NCBI RefSeq assembly: GCF_042651785.1
Contig: NZ_JBHSEC010000006.1
Span: 1-64,000 of the forward strand
From: Chungangia koreensis
GTDB taxonomy: Bacteria; Bacillota; Bacilli; Bacillales_A; Planococcaceae
Length of the DNA stretch: 64,000 nt
Reading direction: 5' to 3'
Of the stretch, positions 17,205 to 25,759 are shown in pieces. The notes below the pieces were generated by a model, which had not been told where the DNA came from, did no database searches, and saw only the letters and a list, made by a program, of their open reading frames with translations. Both the position numbers and the translations under genes were made by a program. Positions within the stretch are counted from its first letter, which is position 1. Each line of letters starts with the position of its first letter.

Positions 17205-17275
17205 TCCAGACATCTCCTCATACTTTATCCATTTAATAGTATAAAGCAGTGGTGAATATTTTCAATGGCTTCATA

Positions 17276-17309
17276 CAAAAATGCCCAGCCCCCGAAGGAA
17301 CCGGACATT
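17276..17309 (-). terminator. Terminator of the GntR/TRAP operon
   Basis: On the minus strand AATG.CC.G..CC, loop TTCG, GG.GC.GG.CATT, then TTTTT. It closes the six-gene operon that begins near 22.3 kb. Confidence 0.85.
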
Positions 17310-17324
17310 CTACAAATCTACTCA

Positions 17325-18602
17325 TCACCCATTAAAGAACTCTACCGGGAACATAATGACATCCGGTAAATAAGTAACAATTAGAAGCACAACTATCAAT
17401 ATAATAATCTGTGGCACTAAGTACTTGAACATCTTCGGTACGCTGATCTTTCCGATACCCGCTGTGACAAACAGGCAGACTCCAAGAGGCGGAGTGACCA
17501 TACCGACTGTCAAGTTGACTGCCATGACAATCCCAAAGTGTACAGGGTCAATGCCAGCAGCCAAGATTAAAGGTAAGAACAACGGTGTGAAGATGGATAC
17601 GGCACTGATCGTGTCAATGAATGTACCCGCGATTAACAACACGATATTGATCACCAATAACAATAGGAACTGATTTTCCGCTACAGGACCCATCAGTTCA
17701 ACTAACTGGTTCGGAATGCTGTTGAACGATAGGAACCAAATGAAGAGCGAGGCGCTTCCGATTAAGAACACAATCGTCGCTGTCGTCTTTGCTGTGTTCA
17801 ACACAATTTGCCATAGGTCCTTGAATTTCAATTCTCTATAAACAAACATACCGATAATGAAGGCATACAGTACTGCGATTACCCCGGATTCGGTAGCTGT
17901 AAAATAACCGGACACAATTCCGCCGATGATGATGAGAGGCATGAGCAACGCCAGTACGGCATCCTTTGCACCAACGATAATTTCTTTAAATGACGCACGC
18001 TCAGCACGCGAACGATAGTTATTTTTCTTCCCTACGTAGTAGCTGTAAATCATCAGGGCTGCACCCATCAAAATACCTGGTATAACCCCCGCTATAAAGA
18101 GGTCTCCAATCGATTCACTCGCAATGACTCCGTACAGGATCAGGACGATACTCGGCGGAATGATCGGACCGATTGTAGAAGAGGATGCGACTAAACTGGT
18201 CGAGAACCGGATGTCATATCCTTCCTTCGTCATGGCCGGGATCATCATCCCACCGATTGCTGCAGCTGCGGCAATCGCAGTTCCCGTAAGTGCCGAGAAG
18301 AACATGCTGGCCAATACAACTACGAGTGCAAGACCCCCATACATATGTCCGACAAGCGTTTGCGAGAAACTGATTAATCGTTTGGAAATCCCGCCTTGCG
18401 TCATCAATTCCCCAGCCAGGATGAACAACGGTACGGCAATGAGCGTAAAGCTATCGATCCCGTTGAAAATCCGACGTGGAACATTTATCAATAACCCCGG
18501 ATCCGTCATCATAATCCCTAAGAACGAAACAAAACTCAACCCGAAAGCGATCGGCACCCTTAGCAAAATTAAGACAAATAGTAATAAAATCAGCCACGCC
18601 AT
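17325..18602 (-). CDS. TRAP transporter large permease (DctM type), second system
   Basis: A 425-aa DctM-type permease with about 12 hydrophobic segments. Family stretches are ALTGTAIAAAAAIGGMMIPAM, STIGPIIPPSIVLILYGVI and MVTPPLGVCLFVTAGI. AGAGGGTGA precedes the ATG, which overlaps the end of the small-permease gene by 13 bases. It is the last gene of the operon GntR - DUF2848 - nitrilase - DctP - DctQ - DctM and is only distantly like the DctM at 12669-13961, so the two systems probably carry different substrates. Confidence 0.95.
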   Translation of the reverse strand: MAWLILLLFVLILLRVPIAFGLSFVSFLGIMMTDPGLLINVPRRIFNGIDSFTLIAVPLFILAGELMTQGGISKRLISFSQTLVGHMYGGLALVVVLASMFFSALTGTAIAAAAAIGGMMIPAMTKEGYDIRFSTSLVASSSTIGPIIPPSIVLILYGVIASESIGDLFIAGVIPGILMGAALMIYSYYVGKKNNYRSRAERASFKEIIVGAKDAVLALLMPLIIIGGIVSGYFTATESGVIAVLYAFIIGMFVYRELKFKDLWQIVLNTAKTTATIVFLIGSASLFIWFLSFNSIPNQLVELMGPVAENQFLLLLVINIVLLIAGTFIDTISAVSIFTPLFLPLILAAGIDPVHFGIVMAVNLTVGMVTPPLGVCLFVTAGIGKISVPKMFKYLVPQIIILIVVLLIVTYLPDVIMFPVEFFNG

Positions 18603-19057
18603 GGAATCACCCTCTTCACATGGTAATAGAGCATGAATATGGCGCTTAATGGCAATGCCAAATACACATAACCCTTTTTGATAGGCAAGAATCCGACGAT
18701 TTGTCCGGATGCCAAGTTATCCGCAACTAACTGAAACCCATAAACGATCAGTACAACAATCATGATGGCCACTGCAGTAAACGAAATGACATTAAATATC
18801 TTTTGTACAATCGGCTTGGCGTTTTCAAATATATCGACCGTTAAATGCTCACTATTTTTAAAGGCAAGTGCCGCTCCGAAGAGAACACTGTACACGAAGC
18901 TGATCATGACGACTTCCTGTGACCAGCTTAGTGACATCTTCAAAACAAAGCGGAAAATGACTTGCACAAGCGTCAAAATGACGGTAACGGATAGGCAGAC
19001 TGTAATAATGAACTCTAATAGTTTGGTAATCCAATGGTCAGCTTTTTCTAAGATCAT
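18590..19057 (-). CDS. TRAP transporter small permease (DctQ type), second system
   Basis: A 155-aa four-helix protein pairing with the DctM that overlaps its end. The DctQ signature region FRFVLKMSLSWSQEVVMISF is visible in the first third. The ATG at 19057 is chosen because AAGGGGGAT lies just before it; the frame is open to 19102 but that part lacks a ribosome site. It follows the binding-protein gene by 22 bp. Confidence 0.92.
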   Translation of the reverse strand: MILEKADHWITKLLEFIITVCLSVTVILTLVQVIFRFVLKMSLSWSQEVVMISFVYSVLFGAALAFKNSEHLTVDIFENAKPIVQKIFNVISFTAVAIMIVVLIVYGFQLVADNLASGQIVGFLPIKKGYVYLALPLSAIFMLYYHVKRVIPWRG

Positions 19058-19079
19058 ACCCGATCCCCCTTCAGCAGAA

Positions 19080-20075
19080 TTACTTCGCTTGCATCTCCTC
19101 AATCAATTCTGCTGGCACTTGTTCTTTCAATGCTTCTTTTACATCCTTTGTCGCTTCTTTGAATGCTTCACGATCAGGCTCAGTAAATTCAACGCCTTCA
19201 CCTTTCAGCTCATTAATGATTTCTTCTTCTTTCCCAGCTAAGTAATCACGTTGATAAGTTGCAGTTTCTTTTACTGCTTCTTCAATGATCGATTTCTGTT
19301 CATCAGTCAGCTTGTCCCAAGCATTTTGACTCGCAATGACGACAGCCGGTGTATACGTATGGCCAGTCAACGCAATATATTTTTGAACTTCATAGAATTT
19401 CATCGAATAGATAGAAGAAATCGGGTTTTCTTGTCCATCAACCAATCCTTGATCCAAAGCAGAATACAATTCATTGAATGCTACCGGTGTCGCACTTGCA
19501 CCCAATGCATTCATATGTGCTTCCCAAACTGGTGCAGGCTGCACACGGATCTTCATTCCTTTTACATCTTCCGGAACGTTGATCGGTTTCTTATTGTTCG
19601 TCAAATGACGGAAGCCGACTTCCCAGAATCCAAGACCTTTCATGTTGGCATCATCGACTAACCCCAACAACTCTTGACCAGGCTCGCCATCTAATTTGCT
19701 ATATACGTGCTCGCGGTCTTCAAATATATACGGAAGTCCAAATAGGTTCATTTCAGGAACTGTATTAGCCAATGAACTATCAGCCGCAACAACTGTCATA
19801 TCCAATGTACCGTCGATCACTTGCTCGATTGCTTCCGCTTCACTGCCAAGTGTTGCGTTACCATGGATTTCGATCTTGATATCCCCATCAGACTTCTCTT
19901 CTACTAATTTAGCAAACTCAGCTGCACCGATTTGATATTGGTGCGTGTCTGAACCAGTGTGGGCCAACTTCAATGTAACGGCTCCACCGTCAGCATTTCC
20001 TCCATCTCCGGAACATCCTGCTAAAACCATTGCCAAACCTGCTGCTGCAGCCATTGCTTTAATCGTTTTCTTCAT
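19080..20075 (-). CDS. TRAP solute-binding lipoprotein (DctP type), second system
   Basis: A 331-aa lipoprotein: signal peptide ending MVLAGCSGDGG, with the lipid-attached Cys at about residue 21. The DctP fold shows as LKLAHTGSDTHQYQIGAAEF, GMKIRVQPAPVWEAHMNALG (the segment with the conserved Arg that salt-bridges a ligand carboxylate in this family) and ALDQGLVDGQENPISSIYS. GGGGGA stands seven bases before the ATG. It follows the nitrilase-family gene by 12 bp, so the ligand is probably related to the amide or acid handled by that enzyme. Confidence 0.95.
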   Translation of the reverse strand: MKKTIKAMAAAAGLAMVLAGCSGDGGNADGGAVTLKLAHTGSDTHQYQIGAAEFAKLVEEKSDGDIKIEIHGNATLGSEAEAIEQVIDGTLDMTVVAADSSLANTVPEMNLFGLPYIFEDREHVYSKLDGEPGQELLGLVDDANMKGLGFWEVGFRHLTNNKKPINVPEDVKGMKIRVQPAPVWEAHMNALGASATPVAFNELYSALDQGLVDGQENPISSIYSMKFYEVQKYIALTGHTYTPAVVIASQNAWDKLTDEQKSIIEEAVKETATYQRDYLAGKEEEIINELKGEGVEFTEPDREAFKEATKDVKEALKEQVPAELIEEMQAK

Positions 20076-20087
20076 TTTCCATTCCCC

Positions 20088-20891
20088 CTAAGAATGTGAT
20101 TTGTATAAATGAGGTACCCGGCTTGTAAAGACAGGTACTTTTTCCCGTACTTCCATTGTTAATTTCACATCGAACTCAGCTTCCAGTACGCCTTCGTCCA
20201 TTCCACCTTCAGCCAGCACTTCTCCCCAAGGATCGATGATCAGCGAAGTGCCGCCATAAGTGACGCCGTCATATGTTCCGACACTATTGGCGGATACGAC
20301 GAACATTTGGTTCTCGATCGCCCGAGCGATTTGCAGTGTCTTCCAATGATTAATCCTCGCCTCTGGCCATTCAGCTACGATGAATAAAACCTCCGCATCT
20401 TCTAAAGCAAGCGGACGGATTAATTCCGGGAAGCGCAAATCGTAACAAATAATGACTCCCGCTTTCACTCCATCCAGCTCAAACACTTCCGGCACTGCTT
20501 GTCCGCCTTCTAAGAAATCCGGCTCCTGAAGCATCGGCACTAAGTGGACCTTATCGTATTTATAGACGACTGTCCCTTTACGGTCGACGACCACAGCTGT
20601 GTTATACACCTTGCCTCCAACCTTATTTGCAAATGAGCCTCCGACAATGTTGACATCATAAGACTTTGCAAGCGTTTGCAAGAAAGGGACAACCTGCTTC
20701 CCGTCCTCATCCGCATGGAGATGAATCTCCTTCAGCGTATAGGATGTTGTCCACATTTCGGGAAGAACCACGACATCCGGCTTATCCGACTCGCAAGCCA
20801 AACGGACAAATTCACTGATCTTCAGCATATTCTCTTCCGGTTTCCCCGGAACGACTTGCATCTGATAGATTGCTGTTTTCAACACCCTCAC
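20088..20891 (-). CDS. Nitrilase-superfamily amidase (omega-amidase-like), copy A
   Basis: A 267-aa carbon-nitrogen hydrolase. The catalytic triad is in place: Glu45 (VVLPEMWTT), Lys114 (YKYDKVHLV) and Cys149 (GVIICYDLRFPE). The order and spacing fit the omega-amidase/Nit2 branch, which hydrolyses the amide of monoamidated dicarboxylates such as 2-oxosuccinamate or 2-oxoglutaramate; the exact substrate is not readable. It overlaps the DUF2848 gene by four bases and stands before a TRAP transporter. A second nitrilase gene at 56996-57802 stands in a similar TRAP/GntR context. Confidence 0.92.
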   Translation of the reverse strand: MRVLKTAIYQMQVVPGKPEENMLKISEFVRLACESDKPDVVVLPEMWTTSYTLKEIHLHADEDGKQVVPFLQTLAKSYDVNIVGGSFANKVGGKVYNTAVVVDRKGTVVYKYDKVHLVPMLQEPDFLEGGQAVPEVFELDGVKAGVIICYDLRFPELIRPLALEDAEVLFIVAEWPEARINHWKTLQIARAIENQMFVVSANSVGTYDGVTYGGTSLIIDPWGEVLAEGGMDEGVLEAEFDVKLTMEVREKVPVFTSRVPHLYKSHS

Positions 20892-21574
20892 TCCCTTTCA
20901 AGGTTACGAACTTTGTAGTAGCCATGGATCTCATCTTTTCGAACTGGATCCACGAATGTCATTCTGAAGCCTGTCCCATATTTGAACCCTTCAAGCAATG
21001 GCACGGTTCCAGAGAACACGACACTGTTTGTTAAAGGAACACCTTTTTTCTTTAAATAAGCTTTAATGTCTTCAAGTGAAATGATTGAACTGATTGGCGC
21101 GTTTTGATAGTTAACCCACTCGCCACCTTCTGTTATTTCAACCTCTGCTTTTAAAACCAGCTCATCCCAATGACCGATGACGTCTTGCAGTTTCCAAGCT
21201 TTTTTTCCAATCGGCTTATCACATACTTGCTTTGATTTGTTTATATCAACCGTCTCAAGTCCACGGTCTGTATGATCACTACCGATTGTAATGTACGCTT
21301 CATCCTCACTGTCACCGAATACCAAAACGATTTCGGCTTCTCCACTCGTTTCATTGCCTAAAACCTCAATCTCTTCGATCTGGTTCAAGCTATTCGTACG
21401 AACCGGGTAGAGCATCGGGATTTCCGGTGGTCTTGGAACTCCGATTTCTTCAAGCTCGATGACATGCTCCATCGTCTTTTCAACATCTCGGCCAGCATAT
21501 CCGATGCAGTAAACGCCACCTACATGTACACTCTTTTTCTCGTCATTCACGATTATTTCCAATAAATTCTTCAT
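20888..21574 (-). CDS. DUF2848-family protein
   Basis: A soluble 228-aa protein that I assign to DUF2848 from its overall pattern: PEIPMLYPVRTNSLNQIEEI, TIGSDHTDRGLE in the centre and SVVFSGTVPLLEGF near the end. The His-Thr-Asp-Arg cluster and the Ser-Gly-Thr segment recall the fumarylacetoacetase-like fold, so a metal-dependent hydrolase or lyase acting on an oxo-acid is possible, but the family has no firm function that I know. ATG at 21574 follows GGAGG; a GTG at 21586 overlaps that site. It is the second gene of the GntR operon. Confidence 0.75.
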   Translation of the reverse strand: MKNLLEIIVNDEKKSVHVGGVYCIGYAGRDVEKTMEHVIELEEIGVPRPPEIPMLYPVRTNSLNQIEEIEVLGNETSGEAEIVLVFGDSEDEAYITIGSDHTDRGLETVDINKSKQVCDKPIGKKAWKLQDVIGHWDELVLKAEVEITEGGEWVNYQNAPISSIISLEDIKAYLKKKGVPLTNSVVFSGTVPLLEGFKYGTGFRMTFVDPVRKDEIHGYYKVRNLERE

Positions 21575-21611
21575 AGCTTCCTCCACTCTGACAACGCTTA
21601 CAAATCATCCA

Positions 21612-22286
21612 TTAAGAATTCCCTTGTGCCTTTGTAATTGACTCTTTCGTCTTCAGGAGATGATCCTCCAACTTTTGAAGAACAAACGCTTCATCTTTAC
21701 TTTCCAAAGCATCCACGATTTCCGTATGTTCCTCGATGACCTCTTCCATCCGACCTGTCTTACCTAAAGCTGCATGTCCTACAAGACGTGTTAAATTATA
21801 AATATCGGATAGGACGCTCCCTAAAATGTTCTGGCCAGAGAATGTGATGAACAATCTGTGGAACTTCTGATCCAATTCGATGTTGGCAATCCGATCGTTC
21901 TTCTGAATCGTCTCCCTCATCTCATCGATGATGTCCCGCATCTCCTGGATTTGATCCGGGGTGACTTGATGAACCAGTCTTCTCAAAACCTCTTTTTCAA
22001 TTGAAATCCGTAAATAGAAAATCTGCTCCTTTTCTTCATCACTGATCTCACGCACTTTCAACCCTTTGCGTGGTACAGCCTCGAGCAACCCATCCTTCAC
22101 CAAATCACTGACCGCTTCACGAACCGGGGTACGAGAAGTATTCAATGACTGGGCTAAAATTGTCTCCGTCAAATACTCATCAGGTCTGAGATCGCCTCTG
22201 AAAATAGCAGTTTTCAATTCTTCGTACACAATCTCTTTCGCTGTTTTTGCCTTTTCGATAGGGGTGATCTTTAAAACGTTTTTCAA
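21612..22286 (-). CDS. GntR-family regulator (FadR subfamily, FCD domain), A
   Basis: A 224-aa regulator with an N-terminal winged helix (EYLTETILAQSLNTSRTPVREA, about residues 36-58) and a C-terminal all-helical FCD effector domain. The metal-binding Asp/His ligands of FCD domains probably lie in LDQKFHRLFI and the later His residues. The start is TTG (22286) after GGAGGGGATAAGGA. It is the first gene of its operon and its own promoter carries the palindrome ATGTATACAT at the predicted transcription start, so autorepression relieved by a carboxylate ligand is the likely mode. Confidence 0.93.
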   Translation of the reverse strand: MKNVLKITPIEKAKTAKEIVYEELKTAIFRGDLRPDEYLTETILAQSLNTSRTPVREAVSDLVKDGLLEAVPRKGLKVREISDEEKEQIFYLRISIEKEVLRRLVHQVTPDQIQEMRDIIDEMRETIQKNDRIANIELDQKFHRLFITFSGQNILGSVLSDIYNLTRLVGHAALGKTGRMEEVIEEHTEIVDALESKDEAFVLQKLEDHLLKTKESITKAQGNS

Positions 22287-22310
22287 TCCTTATCCCCTCC
22301 ATTTTTTGTT

Positions 22311-22354
22311 ATGTATACATTACACAGAGTACAGGATTCATTTTGAATAGTCAA
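22311..22354 (-). promoter_or_regulatory. GntR operon promoter and TGTATACA operator
   Basis: On the minus strand TTGACT (22354-22349), a 17-base spacer, then TACTCT with an upstream TG (22331-22326). The perfect palindrome ATGTATACAT (22311-22320) covers the predicted start. Its core matches the operator type commonly bound by FCD-domain GntR regulators, and the same core stands before the second GntR/TRAP operon at 61340-61351. Confidence 0.65.
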
Positions 22355-22389
22355 ATAGTTTTGTAGAATTAAATAAAAAAATGTTGAAA

Positions 22390-22423
22390 TAATAACACCT
22401 TGAGCTTGTTAGCCCAAGGCGTT
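22390..22423 (-). terminator. Weak terminator hairpin
   Basis: On the minus strand AACGCCTTG.GC / GC.CAAGGTGTT with a six-base loop, followed by ATTATTTC. The U-tract is poor. It lies just after the SDR relic and may end the exopolysaccharide operon. Confidence 0.6.
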
Positions 22424-22424
22424 C

Positions 22425-22509
22425 GCATTTTGTATTCGTAAATCCACCATCGATGCGGATGACTTCCCCATTAATATATTCAGCCTTTGAAGTCAGCAAG
22501 AACGTTACC
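22425..22509 (-). pseudogene. C-terminal relic of a short-chain dehydrogenase (SDR)
   Basis: The minus strand reads VTFLLTSKAEYINGEVIRI then DGGFT, which is the typical end of an SDR oxidoreductase (FLAS..A.YI.G..I.IDGG). Nothing of the remaining 220 or so residues is present: the sequence upstream is the polysaccharide deacetylase gene. It is the scar of a deleted gene. Confidence 0.75.
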
Positions 22510-22515
22510 CAAATT

Positions 22516-23445
22516 TCAATCCTTTAAAGATTGTTCAAGAATATATTTAAAATCCTCCATCGTATAAAATGGGTAAACACCATATCTGGGAATTTCTAAA
22601 ATGTGATTAGATGGTTCAGCGTAACCGGGTGAGACAGTAAATGCCATTTTCATACCCAGATCTCTTAAGATATCCAAAGTAGCGGGGCTATATTCTCCGT
22701 ATGGTGCGGCAAACAGTTCCGAATGCCCTAACCACTCAATTGCTTTTTCCAAATCCTCTTTTACAATTTCCTCCCCTAATGTCGTGAGAAACGCTGAACC
22801 TTCCTCTGTTTTTCGATGGAATGAGTGTGTATGGTTTCCGTAATCGAAGACATCCGATGATTCTATTAATTCTTCAATGCTGGCATACTGAAGTTTGGAT
22901 GCAGTAAATGGATGTGTCCGCTCTGTAATTAAACCCGTAATGAGAAAATGAACTGCGTGAAAGCCACGCTCTTTCAAGACAGGATAGGCAAATTCAAATA
23001 CATTTTTATAACCATCATCGAATGTAATTAACACACTTTTTTCCGGTACCTTTTTATGCTTGATCATAAACTCTTCAAATTCCTTAAGGCTTAAGACCGT
23101 ATAGTCTTGATTCGTTAAATAATCCATCTGCTCCGTAAATTGTTCGAGCGTTACAATCGAGTCAATCAATTCATTTGCTTCTGTAAAATGGTGTTCCATT
23201 AGCTTTTTCTCAGGAATAATTTGATGGTACATCAATACTGTTACCCGTTCTGCATAATCCTTCGCTTCGGAAAAATCCCGGTTAGTGGAATTCTGAGCAA
23301 TACCAGCTTGACTAAGCGGTTCACTTGCTGCGACAGGACCAGTTATAGAACTAAATACATAATGTAGGAGCAAATAAGAAAGTGGTACGATCACAACTAA
23401 AAAAATGAGGGTGAACAATAGGTTTGATGCAAAATACTTTCTCAT
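22516..23445 (-). CDS. Membrane-anchored polysaccharide deacetylase
   Basis: A 309-aa protein with one N-terminal membrane anchor (about residues 8-30) and an extracellular NodB-homology domain. The deacetylase motifs are readable: ITFDDGYKN (metal and catalytic Asp), DYGNHTHSFH (metal His pair) and FAAPYGEYSP. It should remove acetyl groups from an N-acetylated surface polysaccharide, as IcaB/PgaB do on poly-N-acetylglucosamine. The ATG at 23445 follows GGAGGGT at six bases; a longer frame to 23481 lacks a site. It is five bases from the GT2 synthase gene, so the pair is co-translated. Confidence 0.9.
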   Translation of the reverse strand: MRKYFASNLLFTLIFLVVIVPLSYLLLHYVFSSITGPVAASEPLSQAGIAQNSTNRDFSEAKDYAERVTVLMYHQIIPEKKLMEHHFTEANELIDSIVTLEQFTEQMDYLTNQDYTVLSLKEFEEFMIKHKKVPEKSVLITFDDGYKNVFEFAYPVLKERGFHAVHFLITGLITERTHPFTASKLQYASIEELIESSDVFDYGNHTHSFHRKTEEGSAFLTTLGEEIVKEDLEKAIEWLGHSELFAAPYGEYSPATLDILRDLGMKMAFTVSPGYAEPSNHILEIPRYGVYPFYTMEDFKYILEQSLKD

Positions 23446-23449
23446 CTCA

Positions 23450-24820
23450 TTACCCTCCAAAAGGATCGCGTATGTGCACATTTATTTGGTTTTGAATCAT
23501 AATAGGTTTCCCAATTCGTTCCGATCGGCTCCAACCATGTCTATTGAAGAAGTAAATAATGGTTCCGAAAGTGACGAAAATCACTTCTGTAATCCTAAAA
23601 AACATCACTTCCATAGGAAGAAAGAGGAGCAATAAAAATGAGTCTTTTACACCGTACACATGGCCGTATCTTTTTGAGACAATTACCGTTGCAAAATTCA
23701 ACAGCATAGCTAAACTTCCGGATATCGCAAATAATAATATAAATAGTTTGATATGATTCAAAGAAAGTAGAAGAATCATGGGGATGAAAAGGATAGGATA
23801 GGCAGATAAAGTACCGAGGAGGAGAGAGTCTATCAGTATAAATGTAGATACGCTAAAATTCATTTTTCGATAGAAAGATTTCCGATACGTAATGATACAG
23901 TCGACAAATGCTTTTTGCCAACGAATCCGCTGTTTAAAGAGGTTTTTTAATGTTGTGGGGCATTCTGTATAGCAAATTGCTTCAGGAACAAATGTTACTC
24001 GTTTTCCTTTTAGTACGGTACCGATCAATTCTTGGATCCTTAGTGTAATGTCCATATCTTCACCGACAGTTTGCCGGTAGCCACTTGCCAGGATCAGTAT
24101 TTCTCTTCGAAAAGTACCGAAAGCTCCGGATATAACGGTTAATGATCCGAGCTTGGCTTGGGTGATCTTATTCATATAAAAGCCGGTCAAGTATCGAACT
24201 ACTTGAAAGCTGATTAAATTAGGAGTCTTAAAGTGCGGGATAAATTTGGAACCGTCATAAGTAAAACCTTGTACGATATTGACTAAACCGCCTGCTGCAA
24301 TAATATTTTCGTCTGAAAATGTCCGATTCATCTCATTTATTGAGTTAGGTTCAAGTATACAGTCTGCATCTAACGTGACGATCAGCTCATTTTGCGCATA
24401 ATCGATTCCTACATTAAGCGAATCTGCCTTACCTCCATTTTCTTTATTGATCACCCAAATGTTCGGGTATATTTCCGATCGATATATATCGGCTATCCTT
24501 GCTTGTGTAAGTGTCCCATTTATGGGTCGGTCAGATTTAACAAGATTAAGGTGATTACAAAGAGTTTCAAACGTATCATCGGTCGATCCGTCATTAATAA
24601 ACAGGACTTCAACGTTTTTGTATTGGAGATTGAATATCCCTTTCAAACAATTTTCAACTACAAGCATTTCATTAAACATCGGTATTAATATGCTAAACCC
24701 TTTCTCTTTTCTTGGATATAACTTCACTTTCTTTTTACTTGTATAAAGAGGGACAAAGATGTATAACGTTTGAAAGAAAGCGAAAACAGTAAAGAGAAAC
24801 AGAGTAATGAATAACACCAT
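23450..24820 (-). CDS. Membrane GT2 glycosyltransferase (polysaccharide synthase)
   Basis: A 456-aa processive family-2 glycosyltransferase, comparable to IcaA/PgaC. It has an N-terminal helix, a cytoplasmic catalytic domain and three to four C-terminal helices. Catalytic signatures are SILIPMFNE (residues 43-51), NDGSTDDT, TLDADC (DxD at 151-153), GEDMDIT (Asp at 255) and QRIRW (297-301, the Q-x-x-R-W motif of synthases). GGAGGT precedes the ATG by eight bases. Its deacetylase neighbour suggests a partly de-acetylated amino-sugar polymer. No IcaC or IcaD partner gene is present. Confidence 0.92.
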   Translation of the reverse strand: MVLFITLFLFTVFAFFQTLYIFVPLYTSKKKVKLYPRKEKGFSILIPMFNEMLVVENCLKGIFNLQYKNVEVLFINDGSTDDTFETLCNHLNLVKSDRPINGTLTQARIADIYRSEIYPNIWVINKENGGKADSLNVGIDYAQNELIVTLDADCILEPNSINEMNRTFSDENIIAAGGLVNIVQGFTYDGSKFIPHFKTPNLISFQVVRYLTGFYMNKITQAKLGSLTVISGAFGTFRREILILASGYRQTVGEDMDITLRIQELIGTVLKGKRVTFVPEAICYTECPTTLKNLFKQRIRWQKAFVDCIITYRKSFYRKMNFSVSTFILIDSLLLGTLSAYPILFIPMILLLSLNHIKLFILLFAISGSLAMLLNFATVIVSKRYGHVYGVKDSFLLLLFLPMEVMFFRITEVIFVTFGTIIYFFNRHGWSRSERIGKPIMIQNQINVHIRDPFGG

Positions 24821-24880
24821 TGATTCTTACCTCCGTATTTCTAAAACTCTCAATAAAACGGTTTTATATGAAGGGAGATC

Positions 24881-25759
24881 TTATTCTCCTCGGTTTTTAT
24901 AGACTCTTACATAATCGATTTCAAATACTGCTGGAAATTCAGTGGTTTGATCCGGTGATCCCGGCCAATTCCCTCCGATAGCGGTATTTAAATATAGATA
25001 CATATTTTCTCTCGGCACATAGGCATCTGTACTATATCTTGCTATGCCGTCAATAAACCATGTGATTGATCCAGACGTCCATTCGATACTGAATGTATGA
25101 AAGTCTTTGGAATAATCCGGACCTGTGAATGAACTGCTATCACTCGTTAATTCACCTTCTTCATTCAGCCAATGAACGACCATCCAAATTTCGTTCGTTT
25201 TATGACCAAGCATTTCCATGATATCTATCTCGGGTAGCCATGTTTTTTCCTTATTTGTCATCATCCAAAAAGCAGGAAAAAGTCCTTGGCCTGCAGGAAG
25301 TTTAGCTCTCATCTCAACCTTGCCATGAGAAAACTCAAATTTATCTTTCGTATGAATGGCTCCGGAAGTATAGCTTTTACCTCTGTACTGCTCTTTTCTG
25401 CTAACTAATTTTAAAACGCCATCTTCAACTTGGACGTTATTTGGAGAATAGTACTGTAATTCATTGTTTTTTAAAGCAGCCCAATCCTCCATGTTCCATT
25501 TTTCCATGTCTAAACAATCGCTATTAAACTCATCACTCCAAAGTAATACCCAGTCGCTTTTACTTCCCGTTAAAACCTCTTCATCACTCACACATGAATC
25601 CTCGACTTGGTTAAACTTGTTTATATCCCCTTCTGTTTGTAGAGCTGCATCTATCTCTGTCATATGTCGTGGCTTTATTGAACCTTCTTTAATAGGTGAT
25701 TGATCAATAACAATGAACAAAATTAGTAAAACCATTAGAAACAAAAGAATCCTTTTCAT
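24881..25759 (-). CDS. Secreted/anchored GH16 beta-glucanase-like hydrolase
   Basis: A 292-aa protein with an N-terminal hydrophobic segment (residues 4-18) and a glycoside hydrolase family 16 domain. The active-site motif is PEIDIME: nucleophile Glu177, Asp179, acid/base Glu182. GQGLFPAFWMM and FHTFSIEWTSGSITWFIDG are also typical. GH16 enzymes cut beta-1,3 or mixed beta-1,3/1,4 glucans. The ATG at 25759 has GGGGGA upstream. It heads the GT2/deacetylase operon, so it may trim or release the polymer made there, or open fungal or algal glucans for nutrition. Confidence 0.9.
   Translation of the reverse strand: MKRILLFLMVLLILFIVIDQSPIKEGSIKPRHMTEIDAALQTEGDINKFNQVEDSCVSDEEVLTGSKSDWVLLWSDEFNSDCLDMEKWNMEDWAALKNNELQYYSPNNVQVEDGVLKLVSRKEQYRGKSYTSGAIHTKDKFEFSHGKVEMRAKLPAGQGLFPAFWMMTNKEKTWLPEIDIMEMLGHKTNEIWMVVHWLNEEGELTSDSSSFTGPDYSKDFHTFSIEWTSGSITWFIDGIARYSTDAYVPRENMYLYLNTAIGGNWPGSPDQTTEFPAVFEIDYVRVYKNRGE

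Noticed and set aside
22440..22509. A small intact gene between the deacetylase and GntR genes
   Set aside because: The readable peptide is only the C-terminal end of an SDR enzyme without start or fold core, so it is listed as a relic.
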